A DNA stretch of 64,000 bases, taken from NCBI GenBank assembly GCA_947625475.1, contig CANQOL010000012.1:1-64000 (forward strand). The letters are read 5' to 3'. The stretch comes from an uncultured Acetatifactor sp. GTDB taxonomy: Bacteria > Bacillota > Clostridia > Lachnospirales > Lachnospiraceae. The notes under the pieces were generated by a model. It worked only from the letters and a program-made list of their open reading frames with translations. It searched no databases and was not told where the DNA came from. How positions within the stretch are numbered: the first letter of the stretch is position 1; each line of letters starts with the position of its first letter. Below are positions 41,574 through 51,462 of the stretch, one piece after another. Both the position numbers and the translations under genes were made by a program.

Positions 41574-43987
41574 GCCTTCTCCCTCTGTCCTTCCTCCCGC
41601 AGGAGCGCCAGGTTCCGGTCGATCAGGGCGCATCTCTGGGCCACGCACTCCACGCTGCGCAGAGGGTCCTCCGGGGTGTTGAACACATAGTCCGTCAGCT
41701 TCTCCAGTGTGGTGGTAGCCACATGCATGCGGGTGTCGCTGGCGGCGTAGTAAATATATACCTCCCCGTTGTCCAGGGCCACGGCGCCGTTGGTGAAGAC
41801 CACGTTGGACACGTCTCCCACCCGCTCCCAGCCTCTGGGTCCGATGAGCAGGCCCGAGGGCTCCGCGATCACCCGGGAGGGGTCCTCCAGGGCCGTGGCA
41901 AAGGCATAGATCACATAGCGCAGCCCTGCCGCCGTGTTCCGCACCCCGTGGGCAATGTGGATCCAGCCCCGGTCCGTCTTGATGGGCACGGCGCCCGCCC
42001 CGTTTTTCACCTCCGTCAGGGTGTGGTACTTCCTCCGGCTGGTGATGATCTCCTGATCGATCACCGGATGGGTGATGTCCTCGCACAGGCCGAAGCCGAT
42101 GCCTCCGCCGGAGCCGGTGTCAATAAAGTCGTCCATAGGCCTGGTGTAGAAGGCGTACTTGCCGTCCACAAACTCCGGGTGGAGCACCACATTCCTCTGC
42201 TGGGGAGAGTTCAGGGTCTTTAGGTTGGGCAGCCGCTCCCAGGTCTTCAAATCCCTGGTGCGCACAATGCCCGCCGCCGCCACCGCCGCGGACAGATCGC
42301 TCACGGAATTGTCCTTGCTCTCGGAGCAGAACACGCCGTAAATGTAGCCGTCCTCATGCTTGGTCAGACGCATATCGTACACATTGGTTTCCTCCGGGCA
42401 GGTATCCTCCAGCAGGATCGGGTAATCCCAGAAGCGGAAGCCGTCCACTCCGCTCTCACTCTCCGCCACGGCAAAGAAGGATTTTCTGTCGTTCCCCTCC
42501 ACCCGGGCCACCAGATAAAACTTTCCGTCCAGCCAGATGGCGCCGGAATTCATCACCGCGTTGACTCCCAGCCGCTCCATAAAGTGGGGGTTGGTCTCCG
42601 CATTCAGATCGTACCTCCAGTGCAGGGGCGTGTGCTCCCTGGTCAGCACCGGGTATTGATAGCGGTCGAACAGGCCGTTGTAAAAGCTCTCGTCCTTTTC
42701 ATTTTTCCTGGCAAGAAGCGCCTCCTGCCGGGCCAGCTCTTCATAATATTTCGGATGAATCATTTTAACCTCCATTCCGGAGCGCTCTGCGCGGCTGGGC
42801 GATGACGGTATCTCCCGCCCGCGTCTCATAATCTCCATACACATGCGCCCGTTGTGATAAGGGCACTTCCAGGGCTCCACAATGGGCTTGTCCAGATCGG
42901 GGCGCCCCTGGGCGTCCGTGCGCCAGAACCACTCGGAGCCGGGAGCCGGGTCCACCAGATGGGCCTTGATAAAGCCCCAGATATCCAGGGCCGCGTCCCT
43001 GAAGTAGGTTTTTTCCGGATGCTTGCTCCAGGCGTTGTAGAAGCCCACCACCGCCTCGGCCTGCACCCACCAGATCCGGTCCTCGTTGTCCACCCCCCGC
43101 TCGCACTCGTTTTTCAGGGAGTGGGCGCTGTAGGCGGTCTCGTACACATTCTGCTCCAGGTCGGCGGTGATAGGAGCCATTTTGGCCTTGTAAGCCTCGT
43201 CTCCCAGCACATCCGTCCCCCGGTCCACCAGCCAGGCGGTCTCAATGTCGTGGCCGTAGGAGTGCAGATCGATCAGGCTGTTCATGTCATTGTCGAAAAA
43301 CACCTCCTGGCGGTGCCGGGCGGGATTGTAGATTTTCTCCGCGATCAGATCCATCATCCAGCGCAGCTTCCGGCCCGCCGTCTCGTCCTTCGTCACCCGG
43401 TACAGCTCCGTGTATGCCTCAAACACATGGAGCAGGGTGTTCATGGTCCGGTCCGCCATCACCCCGTTCTCCGAGAGCTTGTCGTTTTCCGCCGGCTCAA
43501 AGGCAATGTCCAGGGCCTCCTTGTAGCCTCCCTCATCAAAGCACCTGGTCTCAATGGTCTCCCGCAGGGCCAGGGCCAGCTCCAGGGCCTCCCTGCTGCC
43601 GCTCACCGCATAGTAGGAGGACAGGGCGTAAACCGCAAAGGCCTGATTGTAGGTGTGCTTGGTGGTATCCTCCGGTTTCCCGTCGTATGTCACGGACCAG
43701 TACACCCCTCCCCTCTCCCGGTCATAGCAGTGATCCTTTAAAAAGGCGAAAGCGTGGTCCGCATACTCCCGCAGGCTCTCATCTCCCAGGGCAGCCCAGG
43801 CGTTTGAGAAAAACCACAGGATCCGGCTGTTCAAAATACAGCCCTTCACCGCCTTTTTGTCCACCCTTTTGTCCGAATCCACCCAGCCGTAAAAGCCGCC
43901 GTACTCCGAATCCCTAAGCCCCTTCCAAAAGGGAAGCAGCACCCCCTCCAGGTGCTCCCTCATCTCCCCCTGCAGCCCTTCGCTCAT
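41570..43987 (-). CDS. Epimerase-GH130 mannosylglucose phosphorylase fusion
   Basis: This 805-residue frame joins two enzymes normally encoded separately. Residues 1 to about 390 form an N-acylglucosamine/cellobiose 2-epimerase alpha6/alpha6 barrel ([21 protein letters not shown]-like [27 protein letters not shown]). Residues 409-805 form a GH130 phosphorylase ([39 protein letters not shown]), closest in appearance to 4-O-beta-mannosylglucose phosphorylases. The epimerase converts mannobiose-type ends to mannosylglucose and the phosphorylase releases mannose-1-phosphate. The ~18-residue linker ([17 protein letters not shown]) is translated from a partial copy of a repeat also present at 56914-57193. 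GGAGGTTAAA then ATG at 42763 shows the phosphorylase kept its own ribosome binding site, so both a fusion and a separate GH130 protein may be made. Confidence 0.88.
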   Translation of the reverse strand: MSEGLQGEMREHLEGVLLPFWKGLRDSEYGGFYGWVDSDKRVDKKAVKGCILNSRILWFFSNAWAALGDESLREYADHAFAFLKDHCYDRERGGVYWSVTYDGKPEDTTKHTYNQAFAVYALSSYYAVSGSREALELALALRETIETRCFDEGGYKEALDIAFEPAENDKLSENGVMADRTMNTLLHVFEAYTELYRVTKDETAGRKLRWMMDLIAEKIYNPARHRQEVFFDNDMNSLIDLHSYGHDIETAWLVDRGTDVLGDEAYKAKMAPITADLEQNVYETAYSAHSLKNECERGVDNEDRIWWVQAEAVVGFYNAWSKHPEKTYFRDAALDIWGFIKAHLVDPAPGSEWFWRTDAQGRPDLDKPIVEPWKCPYHNGRMCMEIMRRGREIPSSPSRAERSGMEVKMIHPKYYEELARQEALLARKNEKDESFYNGLFDRYQYPVLTREHTPLHWRYDLNAETNPHFMERLGVNAVMNSGAIWLDGKFYLVARVEGNDRKSFFAVAESESGVDGFRFWDYPILLEDTCPEETNVYDMRLTKHEDGYIYGVFCSESKDNSVSDLSAAVAAAGIVRTRDLKTWERLPNLKTLNSPQQRNVVLHPEFVDGKYAFYTRPMDDFIDTGSGGGIGFGLCEDITHPVIDQEIITSRRKYHTLTEVKNGAGAVPIKTDRGWIHIAHGVRNTAAGLRYVIYAFATALEDPSRVIAEPSGLLIGPRGWERVGDVSNVVFTNGAVALDNGEVYIYYAASDTRMHVATTTLEKLTDYVFNTPEDPLRSVECVAQRCALIDRNLALLREEGQREKA
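42769..42815. repeat. Partial copy of the ~140-bp repeat at the fusion joint
   Basis: The plus-strand segment CTCCATTCCGGAGCGCTCTG and the following ~18 bases match, with a few changes, the start of the repeats at 56914 and 57056. It lies exactly between the epimerase and GH130 coding regions, supplies the linker codons and carries the GGAG of the GH130 ribosome binding site. Confidence 0.75.
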
Positions 43988-44037
43988 GTAACCGATCCTT
44001 CCTTTCTTTTCCCTCCCGGCCTCCGGCCGGGGCAGCT

Positions 44038-45045
44038 TTATCTTCTGGCCACACTCTCCCGCAGCACCAGATGACCGTCAATCACCTGCATGCCGCTCCA
44101 GTAGGCCTCCCCTCTGATTTTTTTCACCAGCATCCGGATTCCCACGGCGGCCATTCCCGCCATGTCCACGGAGTAGGTGGTGATCCCCACATCGCACAGG
44201 CCCGGGTGCAGGAAATCGTCATAACCCGCCACGGAGATATCCTCCGGCACCCTTTTGCCCGCCGCCCGAAGGGTGCGGATCAGGATGCTGGCGGTCAGGT
44301 CGCAGTTGCACACAAAGGCCGTGGGCAGCTCTTCCGGCAGCGGGATCTGGTCAAACATGGTCACCTGCTGGTCCCGGTCCGGCAGAATCCAGTCCTTCCG
44401 AATGGGCAGCCCCCTCTCCAGCATGGCCTTCTGGTAGCCGAGGAAGCGATCCATGATGCTTCCCGTGGCCCACACCGTCCCCACAAAGCCGATATCCCGG
44501 TGCCCCATATCCAGCAGGTGGCTGGTCACATGATAGGCTCCGTAAAAGCTGTTGCTGACCACACAGTCCCCCTTGACCTGATCGTCGTAAAAATCCATGC
44601 ACACAAAGGGCACCCGGGCCTTTTCCTCCAGCATTTTCAAATACCCGGTCCGCACGCTCCCCAGCACGATGAGCCCGTCGATTTTGTCCACCTGCAGCAT
44701 CTTGGGTTCCTCCAGGGCCTCCTCCGCCGCCAGGGGCAGCACCTCCAGGATGCCGAAGCAGTCCTCCTTCACCGCCTCCATGCTGAGCTTCTGGTACATC
44801 TCCCAGTAAAAGGTGGCATATTTTTCCACATAGGTTTCCTCCATGAGGATCCCGATGTGATAGCTGGACCTGACGTCCCCCTTCTGGGCCGAAAAGCTCT
44901 TGTAGCCCATCTCCAGGGCCAGCGCCTTGATCTTATCCCGCATTTCCTCGCTGACTCCCTTCTGGTCCGCCAGCGCCTTGGACACCGTAACCGTGCTGAC
45001 CCCCAGCCGGTCCGCTATGTCCGACATTCTCACTCCCTTTGCCAT
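44038..45045 (-). CDS. LacI-family transcription regulator
   Basis: This 335-residue regulator has an N-terminal helix-turn-helix ([20 protein letters not shown]) with the hinge following, then a periplasmic-binding-protein-like sensor domain ([33 protein letters not shown]). It sits between GH36 and the epimerase-GH130 gene in the same operon and is the obvious local regulator; the ligand is probably a mannose-containing oligosaccharide or breakdown product. A candidate operator lies at 47452-47468, just downstream of the operon promoter. GGGGGACAGGT precedes the ATG. Confidence 0.93.
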   Translation of the reverse strand: MAKGVRMSDIADRLGVSTVTVSKALADQKGVSEEMRDKIKALALEMGYKSFSAQKGDVRSSYHIGILMEETYVEKYATFYWEMYQKLSMEAVKEDCFGILEVLPLAAEEALEEPKMLQVDKIDGLIVLGSVRTGYLKMLEEKARVPFVCMDFYDDQVKGDCVVSNSFYGAYHVTSHLLDMGHRDIGFVGTVWATGSIMDRFLGYQKAMLERGLPIRKDWILPDRDQQVTMFDQIPLPEELPTAFVCNCDLTASILIRTLRAAGKRVPEDISVAGYDDFLHPGLCDVGITTYSVDMAGMAAVGIRMLVKKIRGEAYWSGMQVIDGHLVLRESVARR

Positions 45046-45116
45046 ACCTGTCCCCCATATCTGTAAATCCCGGGAGAACCCGCCGCCCTGCCGGGCCCGC
45101 CGGTCCTCCCAGAACT

Positions 45117-47357
45117 TTACTCCTGCTTCTCCTGCAGCCAGAAAAGCCTGGCCTGAAAATCTCCCCAGGGCCTGTCGATCACAAGCCCTCCGTTCATCAG
45201 AAGGTCTCCCCCGAAGGAAAGGCCGCTCTCCCGGATGATATCCTGGGTATCCTTCCCGTCCATGACCACCTCCCGCAGGTCATAGGACCGGTCCCCGGCA
45301 AGTCCCTGGAGCTTTACAATCCGGGACTTCTGGTTCACCTCCCCCAGCACCTGCACGAAGAATATCAGGCTTTCCTTTTTGTCCCTGCTCACCACCTGGA
45401 AGCAGTCAAAGAGGTGATTGTCCCCGAAGGAGGCGATCCGATAATAGTCTCCCTCCCGCACCAGATCGTTGAACCGATGGTACATGACCACCTGCCTGCG
45501 CACCGTCTCCTTGTCCTGGGGGCTCAGCTTCGTCACATCCAGCTCATAGCCGAAGGTCCCCGCCAGCGCCACGAATCCCCTGGTGGCAAAGGGGGTCACC
45601 CGGCCCACCGCATGGTTGGGGCACACGCTCACATGGGCCCCCATGGTGGAGAGGGGATAGATCAGGGCCGTGCCCTCCTGGATCCGCAGCCTCTCGATGG
45701 CGTCCGTGTCGTCGGAGCACCAGATCTGAGGGCTGTAGTAGAGCATGCCCGGGTCAAACCTGGCGCCGCCGCCGGAGCAGTTCTCCAGCAGAAGCTCCGG
45801 GAACTCGGCCAGGAGCCTCTCCTGCATCTCATACATGCCCAGCACATATCTGTGATAGAGCTCCCCCTGGCGGCCTGCGGGCAGCGCGGCGCTGCCGAGA
45901 TCGCTCAGGGGCCGGTTCATATCCCACTTCACATACCGGATGTTGGCGCTATGGAGCACCCGGAACATCTGATCCAGGATACAGTCCCGCACCTCCCTGC
46001 GGCTCACATCCAGCACGTACTGATTGCGGGCCCGCCCGGGCTCTCTGCCGGGCACGGCGATGGCCCAGTCGGGATGGGCCCTGTACAGCTCCGACTCCGG
46101 GGAGACCATCTCCGGCTCAAACCAGATGCCAAAGTCCATCCCCAGTCCGTTCACCCGGTCCACCAGGGCCTTTAAGCCCCCCTTCAGCTTTTCCTCGTTG
46201 ACCTTCCAGTCTCCCAGGGCCCGGTTGTCGTCAAAGCGGTTCCCGAACCACCCGTCGTCCATCACCAGCATCTCGATGCCCATCTGGGACGCCTCTTTGG
46301 CAATGTCAAACAGCTTATCCTGGTCAAAATCAAAGTAGGTGGCCTCCCAGTTGTTGATCAGGATGGGCCGTTTTTTGTTCCGGTAGGGGCTGCGGATCAG
46401 GTGCCGCCGGTACAGATCGTGGAAGCTGCGGCTCATGCCCCCCAGCCCCTGGCCGGAATACACCAGAATCATCTCCGGGGCCTGGAAGCTCTCCCCCTGG
46501 CACAGGGTCCAGGCAAAGTCCTCCGGGTTGATGCCCATAACCACACGCACGCTGTCAAACTGGTTGACCTGGGCCTGGGCGATAAAGTTGCCCGAATACA
46601 CAAAGTGGAAGCCGTACACATCCCCCGCGGTCTGGGTGGCCGTGCTCTCCAGCAGGGCCATAAAGGGATGCTCCTGATGGCCGCTCTCCCCCCGCAGGCT
46701 GGAGACGCTGTGGACGCCGTGGCCCAGCTTTTTCCGTTCTATGCGCCTCTCCCTGGCCCAGGAGCCGTGAAGGGTAATCATGTCAAAGTCCCTGTTGTCC
46801 ATGTCCAGGCAGCCGCTCATCACCTTCTCCAGCACCAGGGGCTCCTTCCCCAAATTGGTCAGGCGCACGCTCCTGGCGATGGCGTCCGTATCCTCAAACA
46901 CGCTGTACTCCAGCACCGCCTCCAGGCCGACGGCATCGTCCCGGCAGGTGATGGCCAGAGTAGCCGCCTCATCCTTTGTCCCGAAGGTGGCGGGCAGCCC
47001 CTCCAGCTTTCTCTTCCCCTGATAAATCTCATGGGATCTGTAGGTCAACAGCACGGCGCTGTGGCCCCCGCTGTCCTTCACCCGGATGCTGCTCTCCCGG
47101 AAATCCCCCACCCCGTGGCCCGAATATTCCATGGGGAAGCAGTCCAGGAAGGAGAGCCTGTCCCGGTTGTAGACCTGCCAGTCCTCCAGGGGGCGGTCCA
47201 CCCGCAAAAGCCGTTCGGCCCCCTGCACGCCCGAAAGCCTCTTTCCGTAGTACACATGGCCCAGGAAGCCCTCCTGATCCGCAATGCCGATCACATAGCT
47301 GGTGTTCGGCGTGTCCAGCTGAAACATTCTCTCCTTCTCCCAATACCTGATGCCCAT
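45117..47357 (-). CDS. Alpha-galactosidase, GH36
   Basis: This 746-residue GH36 enzyme of typical length has an N-terminal beta-supersandwich, a catalytic barrel and a C-terminal beta domain. Signatures are NNWEATYFDFDQDKL, MLVMDDGWFG, the nucleophile Asp in YVKWDMNRP near residue 480 and the acid/base Asp in CSDDTDAIERL near residue 550. No signal peptide, so it acts in the cytoplasm, removing alpha-1,6-galactose from galactomannan fragments or raffinose-type sugars. ATG at 47357 has GGGAGCGGATT; the N-terminus MGIRYWEKERMFQLDT fits the family, so I keep it rather than the internal ATG at 47327. First gene of the mannan operon. Confidence 0.94.
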   Translation of the reverse strand: MGIRYWEKERMFQLDTPNTSYVIGIADQEGFLGHVYYGKRLSGVQGAERLLRVDRPLEDWQVYNRDRLSFLDCFPMEYSGHGVGDFRESSIRVKDSGGHSAVLLTYRSHEIYQGKRKLEGLPATFGTKDEAATLAITCRDDAVGLEAVLEYSVFEDTDAIARSVRLTNLGKEPLVLEKVMSGCLDMDNRDFDMITLHGSWARERRIERKKLGHGVHSVSSLRGESGHQEHPFMALLESTATQTAGDVYGFHFVYSGNFIAQAQVNQFDSVRVVMGINPEDFAWTLCQGESFQAPEMILVYSGQGLGGMSRSFHDLYRRHLIRSPYRNKKRPILINNWEATYFDFDQDKLFDIAKEASQMGIEMLVMDDGWFGNRFDDNRALGDWKVNEEKLKGGLKALVDRVNGLGMDFGIWFEPEMVSPESELYRAHPDWAIAVPGREPGRARNQYVLDVSRREVRDCILDQMFRVLHSANIRYVKWDMNRPLSDLGSAALPAGRQGELYHRYVLGMYEMQERLLAEFPELLLENCSGGGARFDPGMLYYSPQIWCSDDTDAIERLRIQEGTALIYPLSTMGAHVSVCPNHAVGRVTPFATRGFVALAGTFGYELDVTKLSPQDKETVRRQVVMYHRFNDLVREGDYYRIASFGDNHLFDCFQVVSRDKKESLIFFVQVLGEVNQKSRIVKLQGLAGDRSYDLREVVMDGKDTQDIIRESGLSFGGDLLMNGGLVIDRPWGDFQARLFWLQEKQE

Positions 47358-47451
47358 AATCCGCTCCCTTCCCTGATTGATGGGCGGACCCGGCCAAAGG
47401 CCGCCCGCCCTGCGCTTTACAGCATTGATTTATATTTTAAGTTAAAAAAAT

Positions 47452-47468
47452 CTCGGTTTACCTAAATC
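47452..47468. promoter_or_regulatory. Candidate LacI-type operator
   Basis: CTCGGTTTACCTAAATC lies about 15 bp downstream of the GH36 operon -10 box. GGTTTACC resembles the half-sites used by sugar-responsive LacI regulators, though symmetry is imperfect. A bound repressor here would block transcription. Confidence 0.35.
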
Positions 47469-47477
47469 ATCACCTTA

Positions 47478-47506
47478 ATCTTAGCAAATACCGGCGGGTA
47501 ATACAA
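47478..47506 (-). promoter_or_regulatory. Promoter of the mannan operon
   Basis: TTGTAT, a 17-bp spacer and TAAGAT on the minus strand lie about 120 bp before the GH36 start, between that gene and the clpB terminator. Confidence 0.6.
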
Positions 47507-47554
47507 CTGGCATTTTGGGAAAAACAGGAGTTTTTTTTTTGCCGAAAATGCCCA

Positions 47555-47606
47555 AAAAGAAAAAAGAGGGCTTCCCCCGGCAGGAGGAAACCCCTCTTTT
47601 TCTTTT
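47555..47606. terminator. clpB terminator
   Basis: On the minus strand AAAGAGGG-type arms (AAAAAGAGGG / CCCTCTTTTT with paired inner GGAA/TTCC) are followed by a T-rich run, six bases after the clpB stop. Confidence 0.85.
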
Positions 47607-47611
47607 TGAAG

Positions 47612-50218
47612 TTATGTCTCAGGGGCCCTTTTCACGGCCTGGGCCCTCAGCTCTCCGTTTTCCACTCCGATGCGGATGATGTCGCCCTCCCCCACGCCGT
47701 CACTTAAGATCAGACGGGCCGCCAGGGTCTCCACATGCTTCTGGATGTACCGCTTTAAGGGCCTGGCTCCGTACACCGGATCGTATGCCTTCTCCACAAT
47801 CAGGCGCTCCGCCGCCTCCGTCAGCTCAATCTTCAGCTCCCGCTCCTCCAGCCTGCGGTTCAGGTCCGCGATAATCAGGCCCACAATCCCGCTGATATTC
47901 TCCCTGGTGAGAGGCTTGAAGATCACGGTCTCGTCCAGCCGGTTTAAAAACTCCGGCCTGAAGTGCATCCGCAGCTCCTCCGTCACCTTCTCCACCGCCT
48001 CCCCGGCGATGGTGCCGTCCTCCCGGATCCCCTCCAGCAGATAGGAGGCCCCGATGTTGGAGGTCATGATCAGGATGGTGTTCTTAAAGTCCACCGTCCG
48101 GCCCTGGGAGTCGGTGATCCGCCCGTCGTCCAGCACCTGCAGGAGCACGTTGAACACATCCGGATGGGCCTTCTCGATCTCGTCAAAGAGCACCACCGAG
48201 TAGGGCTTTCTGCGGACGGCCTCCGTGAGCTGCCCCCCTTCCTCGTAGCCCACATATCCGGGAGGCGCTCCGATCAGGCGGGATACGGAGAACTTCTCCA
48301 TGTATTCGCTCATATCGATCCGGACCATATTGTTCTCGTCGTCAAAGAGGGCCGCCGCCAGGGATTTGGCCAGCTCCGTTTTGCCCACGCCGGTGGGCCC
48401 CAAAAACAGGAAGGAGCCGATGGGCTTGGAGGGATCCTTGATCCCCGCCCTGGAGCGGATGATGGCCTCCGTCACCTTGGTCACCCCCTCATCCTGGCCG
48501 ATGACCCTTTTATGGAGCTCCTCGTCCAGGTGGAGGGTTTTGTTCCTCTCGCTCTCCGTCAGCTTGGTCACCGGGATCCCCGTCCACCGGGACACGATCC
48601 GGGCGATCTCCTCCTCGGAGACCCGCTCATGCACCAAAGTAAGCTGGGAGGCGTTCACCCGATCCTCCGCCTGCTCCAGCTGCTTGCGCAGGCTGGGCAG
48701 GGTGCCGTAGGAAAGCTCCGCCGCCTTCTCCAGATTGCCCTCTCTCTGGGCGATCTGAATCTGGCTGTTCACCTCGTCTATTTTCTCCCGCAGGGATGAA
48801 AGTTCCTCCACGGATTTTTTCTCATTGTCCCACTGGGCCTTCCGGCCGGCCAGCTCCTCCTTCTGCTCCGCCAGCTCCCGCTGAAGATCCTCCAGCCTCT
48901 CCCGGCTTAAGCGGTCGTCCTCCTTCTTTAAGGCGGCTTCCTCGATCTCCATCTGCATGACCTTCCTCTGGAGCTCATCCAGCTCCGTGGGCATGCTGTC
49001 CAGCTCGGTCTTGATCAGGGCGCATGCCTCGTCCACCAGGTCGATGGCCTTGTCCGGCAGGAAACGGTCGGAGATGTACCGGTTGGAGAGCACCGCCGCG
49101 CTCACCAGGGCGTTGTCCATGATCTTGACCCCGTGGTAAACCTCGTAGCGCTCCTTTAAACCCCGGAGAATGGAGATGGTGTCCTCCACGGTGGGTTCCT
49201 CCACCATCACAGGCTGGAACCGGCGCTCCAAGGCCTGATCCTTCTCGATGTACTGCCGGTACTCGTCCAGGGTGGTGGCCCCGATGCAGTGGAGCTCCCC
49301 CCGGGCCAGCATGGGCTTTAACATATTGCCCGCGTCCAGGGCCCCGTCCGTCTTGCCGGCCCCCACAATGGTGTGCAGCTCGTCGATAAAGAGGATGATC
49401 TGGCCGTCGGAGTTCTTCACGTCCTCCAGCACCGCCTTCAGCCTTTCCTCGAACTCGCCCCGGTACTTGGCCCCCGCCACCAGGGCCCCCATATCCAGGG
49501 CAAAAATTTTCTTGTCCTTCAGCCCCTGGGGCACGTCGCCCCGCACAATTCTCTGGGCCAGCCCCTCCACCACGGCGGTCTTGCCCACCCCCGGCTCCCC
49601 GATGAGGACCGGGTTGTTCTTGGTCTTGCGGGAGAGGATCCGGATCACATTCCGGATCTCACCGTCCCGGCCGATGACCGGATCCAGCTTCTGGCTGCGG
49701 GCCTTCTCCACCAGCTCCTGGCCGTACTTCTCCAGGGTGTCGTAGGTGGCCTCCGGGTTGTCGCTGGTGACCCTCTGGTTGCCCCGCACGGTGGAGAGTA
49801 CCTTCAGGAAACGCTCCCTGGTGATGCCGTACTCCCGGAAGATCTCCCCCAGGGCCCTGTTGGGATTTCTCAGCATGGCCAGGAACAGATGCTCCACGGA
49901 CACATACTCGTCCCCCAGCTGCTTGGCCTCATCCTCGGCGCCAATGAGGGCCTTGTTCAGGTACTGTCCCACATAGACCTGGCCCCCCTGGACCTTGACC
50001 CGCTGGCGCAGGGCCTGCTCCGCCCGGTTTAGAAAATGCTCCTTCTGGATCTCCATCTTCTCGATGAGCTTCAGAATCAGGCTGTCCTCTATGGTCAGCA
50101 GACTGTAGAGCAGGTGCTCCTGCTCGATCTCCTGGTTGCCGTACTCGTAGGCGAGCTTTTCCGCCCCCTCCACGGCCTGCATGGACTTCTGCGTAAATTT
50201 CGTCAGATTCATATTCAT
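47612..50218 (-). CDS. clpB: ATP-dependent chaperone ClpB
   Basis: This 868-residue AAA+ disaggregase rescues aggregated proteins with DnaK. It has an N-terminal Clp_N repeat region (1-150), AAA1 with Walker [14 protein letters not shown] and Walker B LFIDELHT, a coiled-coil middle domain (about 400-530, [20 protein letters not shown]), and AAA2 with [12 protein letters not shown] and [13 protein letters not shown]. The coiled-coil length and absence of a ClpP-binding IGF loop identify ClpB rather than ClpC. Upstream, TATAAT at 50256-50261 is a likely -10; I found no CIRCE (HrcA) site, so heat-shock control may be by another route. Single-gene unit. Confidence 0.97.
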   Translation of the reverse strand: MNMNLTKFTQKSMQAVEGAEKLAYEYGNQEIEQEHLLYSLLTIEDSLILKLIEKMEIQKEHFLNRAEQALRQRVKVQGGQVYVGQYLNKALIGAEDEAKQLGDEYVSVEHLFLAMLRNPNRALGEIFREYGITRERFLKVLSTVRGNQRVTSDNPEATYDTLEKYGQELVEKARSQKLDPVIGRDGEIRNVIRILSRKTKNNPVLIGEPGVGKTAVVEGLAQRIVRGDVPQGLKDKKIFALDMGALVAGAKYRGEFEERLKAVLEDVKNSDGQIILFIDELHTIVGAGKTDGALDAGNMLKPMLARGELHCIGATTLDEYRQYIEKDQALERRFQPVMVEEPTVEDTISILRGLKERYEVYHGVKIMDNALVSAAVLSNRYISDRFLPDKAIDLVDEACALIKTELDSMPTELDELQRKVMQMEIEEAALKKEDDRLSRERLEDLQRELAEQKEELAGRKAQWDNEKKSVEELSSLREKIDEVNSQIQIAQREGNLEKAAELSYGTLPSLRKQLEQAEDRVNASQLTLVHERVSEEEIARIVSRWTGIPVTKLTESERNKTLHLDEELHKRVIGQDEGVTKVTEAIIRSRAGIKDPSKPIGSFLFLGPTGVGKTELAKSLAAALFDDENNMVRIDMSEYMEKFSVSRLIGAPPGYVGYEEGGQLTEAVRRKPYSVVLFDEIEKAHPDVFNVLLQVLDDGRITDSQGRTVDFKNTILIMTSNIGASYLLEGIREDGTIAGEAVEKVTEELRMHFRPEFLNRLDETVIFKPLTRENISGIVGLIIADLNRRLEERELKIELTEAAERLIVEKAYDPVYGARPLKRYIQKHVETLAARLILSDGVGEGDIIRIGVENGELRAQAVKRAPET

Positions 50219-50346
50219 ACCCCCTTTGTTTGATCTGTTCTATATTCACTATAACATTATAGGTGCAAAAAGCAATAGGGGAATTCTAAATTTTTTATAA
50301 ATCCCGCTCTGACGCTTCCTCCGCGGCCCTCCTGCCCCGCAGGGAT

Positions 50347-50925
50347 CTATACCACCCACAGGCAGTCCTGGCCGTTCTTCACCCGCTCCCTGTCCGTGAC
50401 CTCGATCTCCCGCCGGCCGTCGCCGCTCTCCAGGGTCATCTGAACCGAGTAATCGCACCCCTGGGCAGCCAGTCTCTCCCGGTCAAACTCCAGCAGGAGC
50501 TTTCCCTTGTTCACCACCTCGTTGCGCACCACCCTGGGGCGGTAACAGCGCTCCGCCATGTCCTCGTCGCTTCCGCCCACCTGCAGCCGCAGCTCCATGC
50601 CCAGATCCGTCCGCAGCAGAAACTCGTTGCCCGCGGGGCAGAGCCGGACGATCTTGCCGGACACGGGGGAGAACACCCTGCCTTCCTCCGGGAGGATGGT
50701 GACGCCCCGCTTCCCGCCCTCGCTTAGGACCTTCACAACGCCCGATACCGGGCTGGCGATGGCCTTGCCCATACGGCGGGCCAGCCTCTCCTTCTCCGGG
50801 GCCTGCTCCCCTTTTCTGCCTGCCGGGAGCCCTCCCGCCAGCTGCAGGCGGGCCAGGCCAAACCCGCACAGGTAGGCCGCGCTGATCAGCCCTCCGAAAA
50901 CCCACGCGCTCAGTGTAATTCCCAT
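50347..50925 (-). CDS. Membrane-anchored degenerate EIIA-Glc-like protein
   Basis: This 192-residue protein begins with a hydrophobic helix (MGITLSAWVFGGLISAAYL), then a charged linker and a domain of about 125 residues resembling the PTS glucose-type EIIA fold (SPVSGVVKVL, FSPVSGKIVRLCPAG, VVNKGKLLLEFDRERL). The region matching the phospho-His segment (HxGxDT in real EIIA) reads LRLQVGGSDED, so the phosphorylated His is absent, as is the other active-site His. It is thus unlikely to carry phosphate. I infer a regulatory or structural role at the membrane, not sugar transport; no PTS permease is adjacent. AGAGGAAGCT precedes the ATG. Confidence 0.7.
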   Translation of the reverse strand: MGITLSAWVFGGLISAAYLCGFGLARLQLAGGLPAGRKGEQAPEKERLARRMGKAIASPVSGVVKVLSEGGKRGVTILPEEGRVFSPVSGKIVRLCPAGNEFLLRTDLGMELRLQVGGSDEDMAERCYRPRVVRNEVVNKGKLLLEFDRERLAAQGCDYSVQMTLESGDGRREIEVTDRERVKNGQDCLWVV

Positions 50926-50982
50926 AGCTTCCTCTTTTCCGCGCCCAAGGCGCTTTTTTCTATGGGAATTAGTATTCCACCG

Positions 50983-51081
50983 GTCCCGCGGGATTATCCC
51001 TGGGGCTTTCCCTCAGTCCCGCGGGGTTATCCCTGGAATATTCTCCCCGTCCCGCAGGGTTATCCCTGGGGCTTTCCCCCG
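50983..51081 (-). repeat. Three 33-bp direct repeats at the barstar 3' end
   Basis: Three consecutive 33-bp units start at 50983, 51016 and 51049, each opening GTCCCGC(G/A)GG(A/G)TTATCCC. Two lie within the barstar-like gene, where each encodes 11 residues (GITLRDGENIP-like), and one lies just past its stop. The 11-codon period means copy changes keep the frame. Confidence 0.85.
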
Positions 51082-51450
51082 ATCCACAGGGCGGAGGCGT
51101 CGATCTTCTTCACCCGGGAAAAGCCGGTGAATCCCATGATCAGAGCCAGTTTTCTCTTCCTCCGGGCACACCAGCCCAAGGGCCGGGTTTGCCCGGCTGG
51201 CTTCCTCCAGCACCCGCAGCACCCTTTCCCCGTAGCCGCCCGCCCGGCGCAGTATCCCGGCCCCCTCCACCACCAGCGTGCACTCTCCCAAATCTGTCAG
51301 GCAGTCGTAGAGAGCGTCCAGGTTCTTTCCGTAGTAAGCCGGGAAATCCAGCATTTCGGCCAGGTAGGGATGGGCCGTATCCCGGGAAAGCAGCTTCTCC
51401 CAGCGCAGAACCACCCTTTTGCCCCTATCGCCGCATACTTCCCTGTTCAC
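51013..51450 (-). CDS. Barstar-like ribonuclease inhibitor
   Basis: This 145-residue protein has a barstar core (about residues 10-95) with the family's hallmark FPAYYGKNLDALYDCLTDLG, whose helix plugs the RNase active site. It lies 12 bp downstream of a barnase-like lipoprotein gene, so the pair forms a nuclease-inhibitor unit; barstar would protect the cytoplasm. A GTG at 51450 with AAGGAGGCGGTACA is the start. Canonical barstars are about 90 residues; the extra C-terminal ~45 residues include two 11-residue repeats from the 33-bp DNA repeats and are probably dispensable or recently added. Confidence 0.9.
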   Translation of the reverse strand: MNREVCGDRGKRVVLRWEKLLSRDTAHPYLAEMLDFPAYYGKNLDALYDCLTDLGECTLVVEGAGILRRAGGYGERVLRVLEEASRANPALGLVCPEEEKTGSDHGIHRLFPGEEDRRLRPVDRGKAPGITLRDGENIPGITPRD

Positions 51451-51462
51451 TGTACCGCCTCC

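Noticed and set aside
41574..42086. Upstream extension of the CE2 esterase frame
   Set aside because: It lies within the GH130 coding region in another frame, and the ATGA overlap at 41573 gives a better start.
50219..50346. CIRCE or CtsR operator upstream of clpB
   Set aside because: No TTAGCACTC/GAGTGCTAA pair and no convincing CtsR heptad repeat could be found.
50983..51081. Possible short CRISPR array
   Set aside because: The 33-bp units are directly adjacent with no spacers and encode repeats in the barstar protein.
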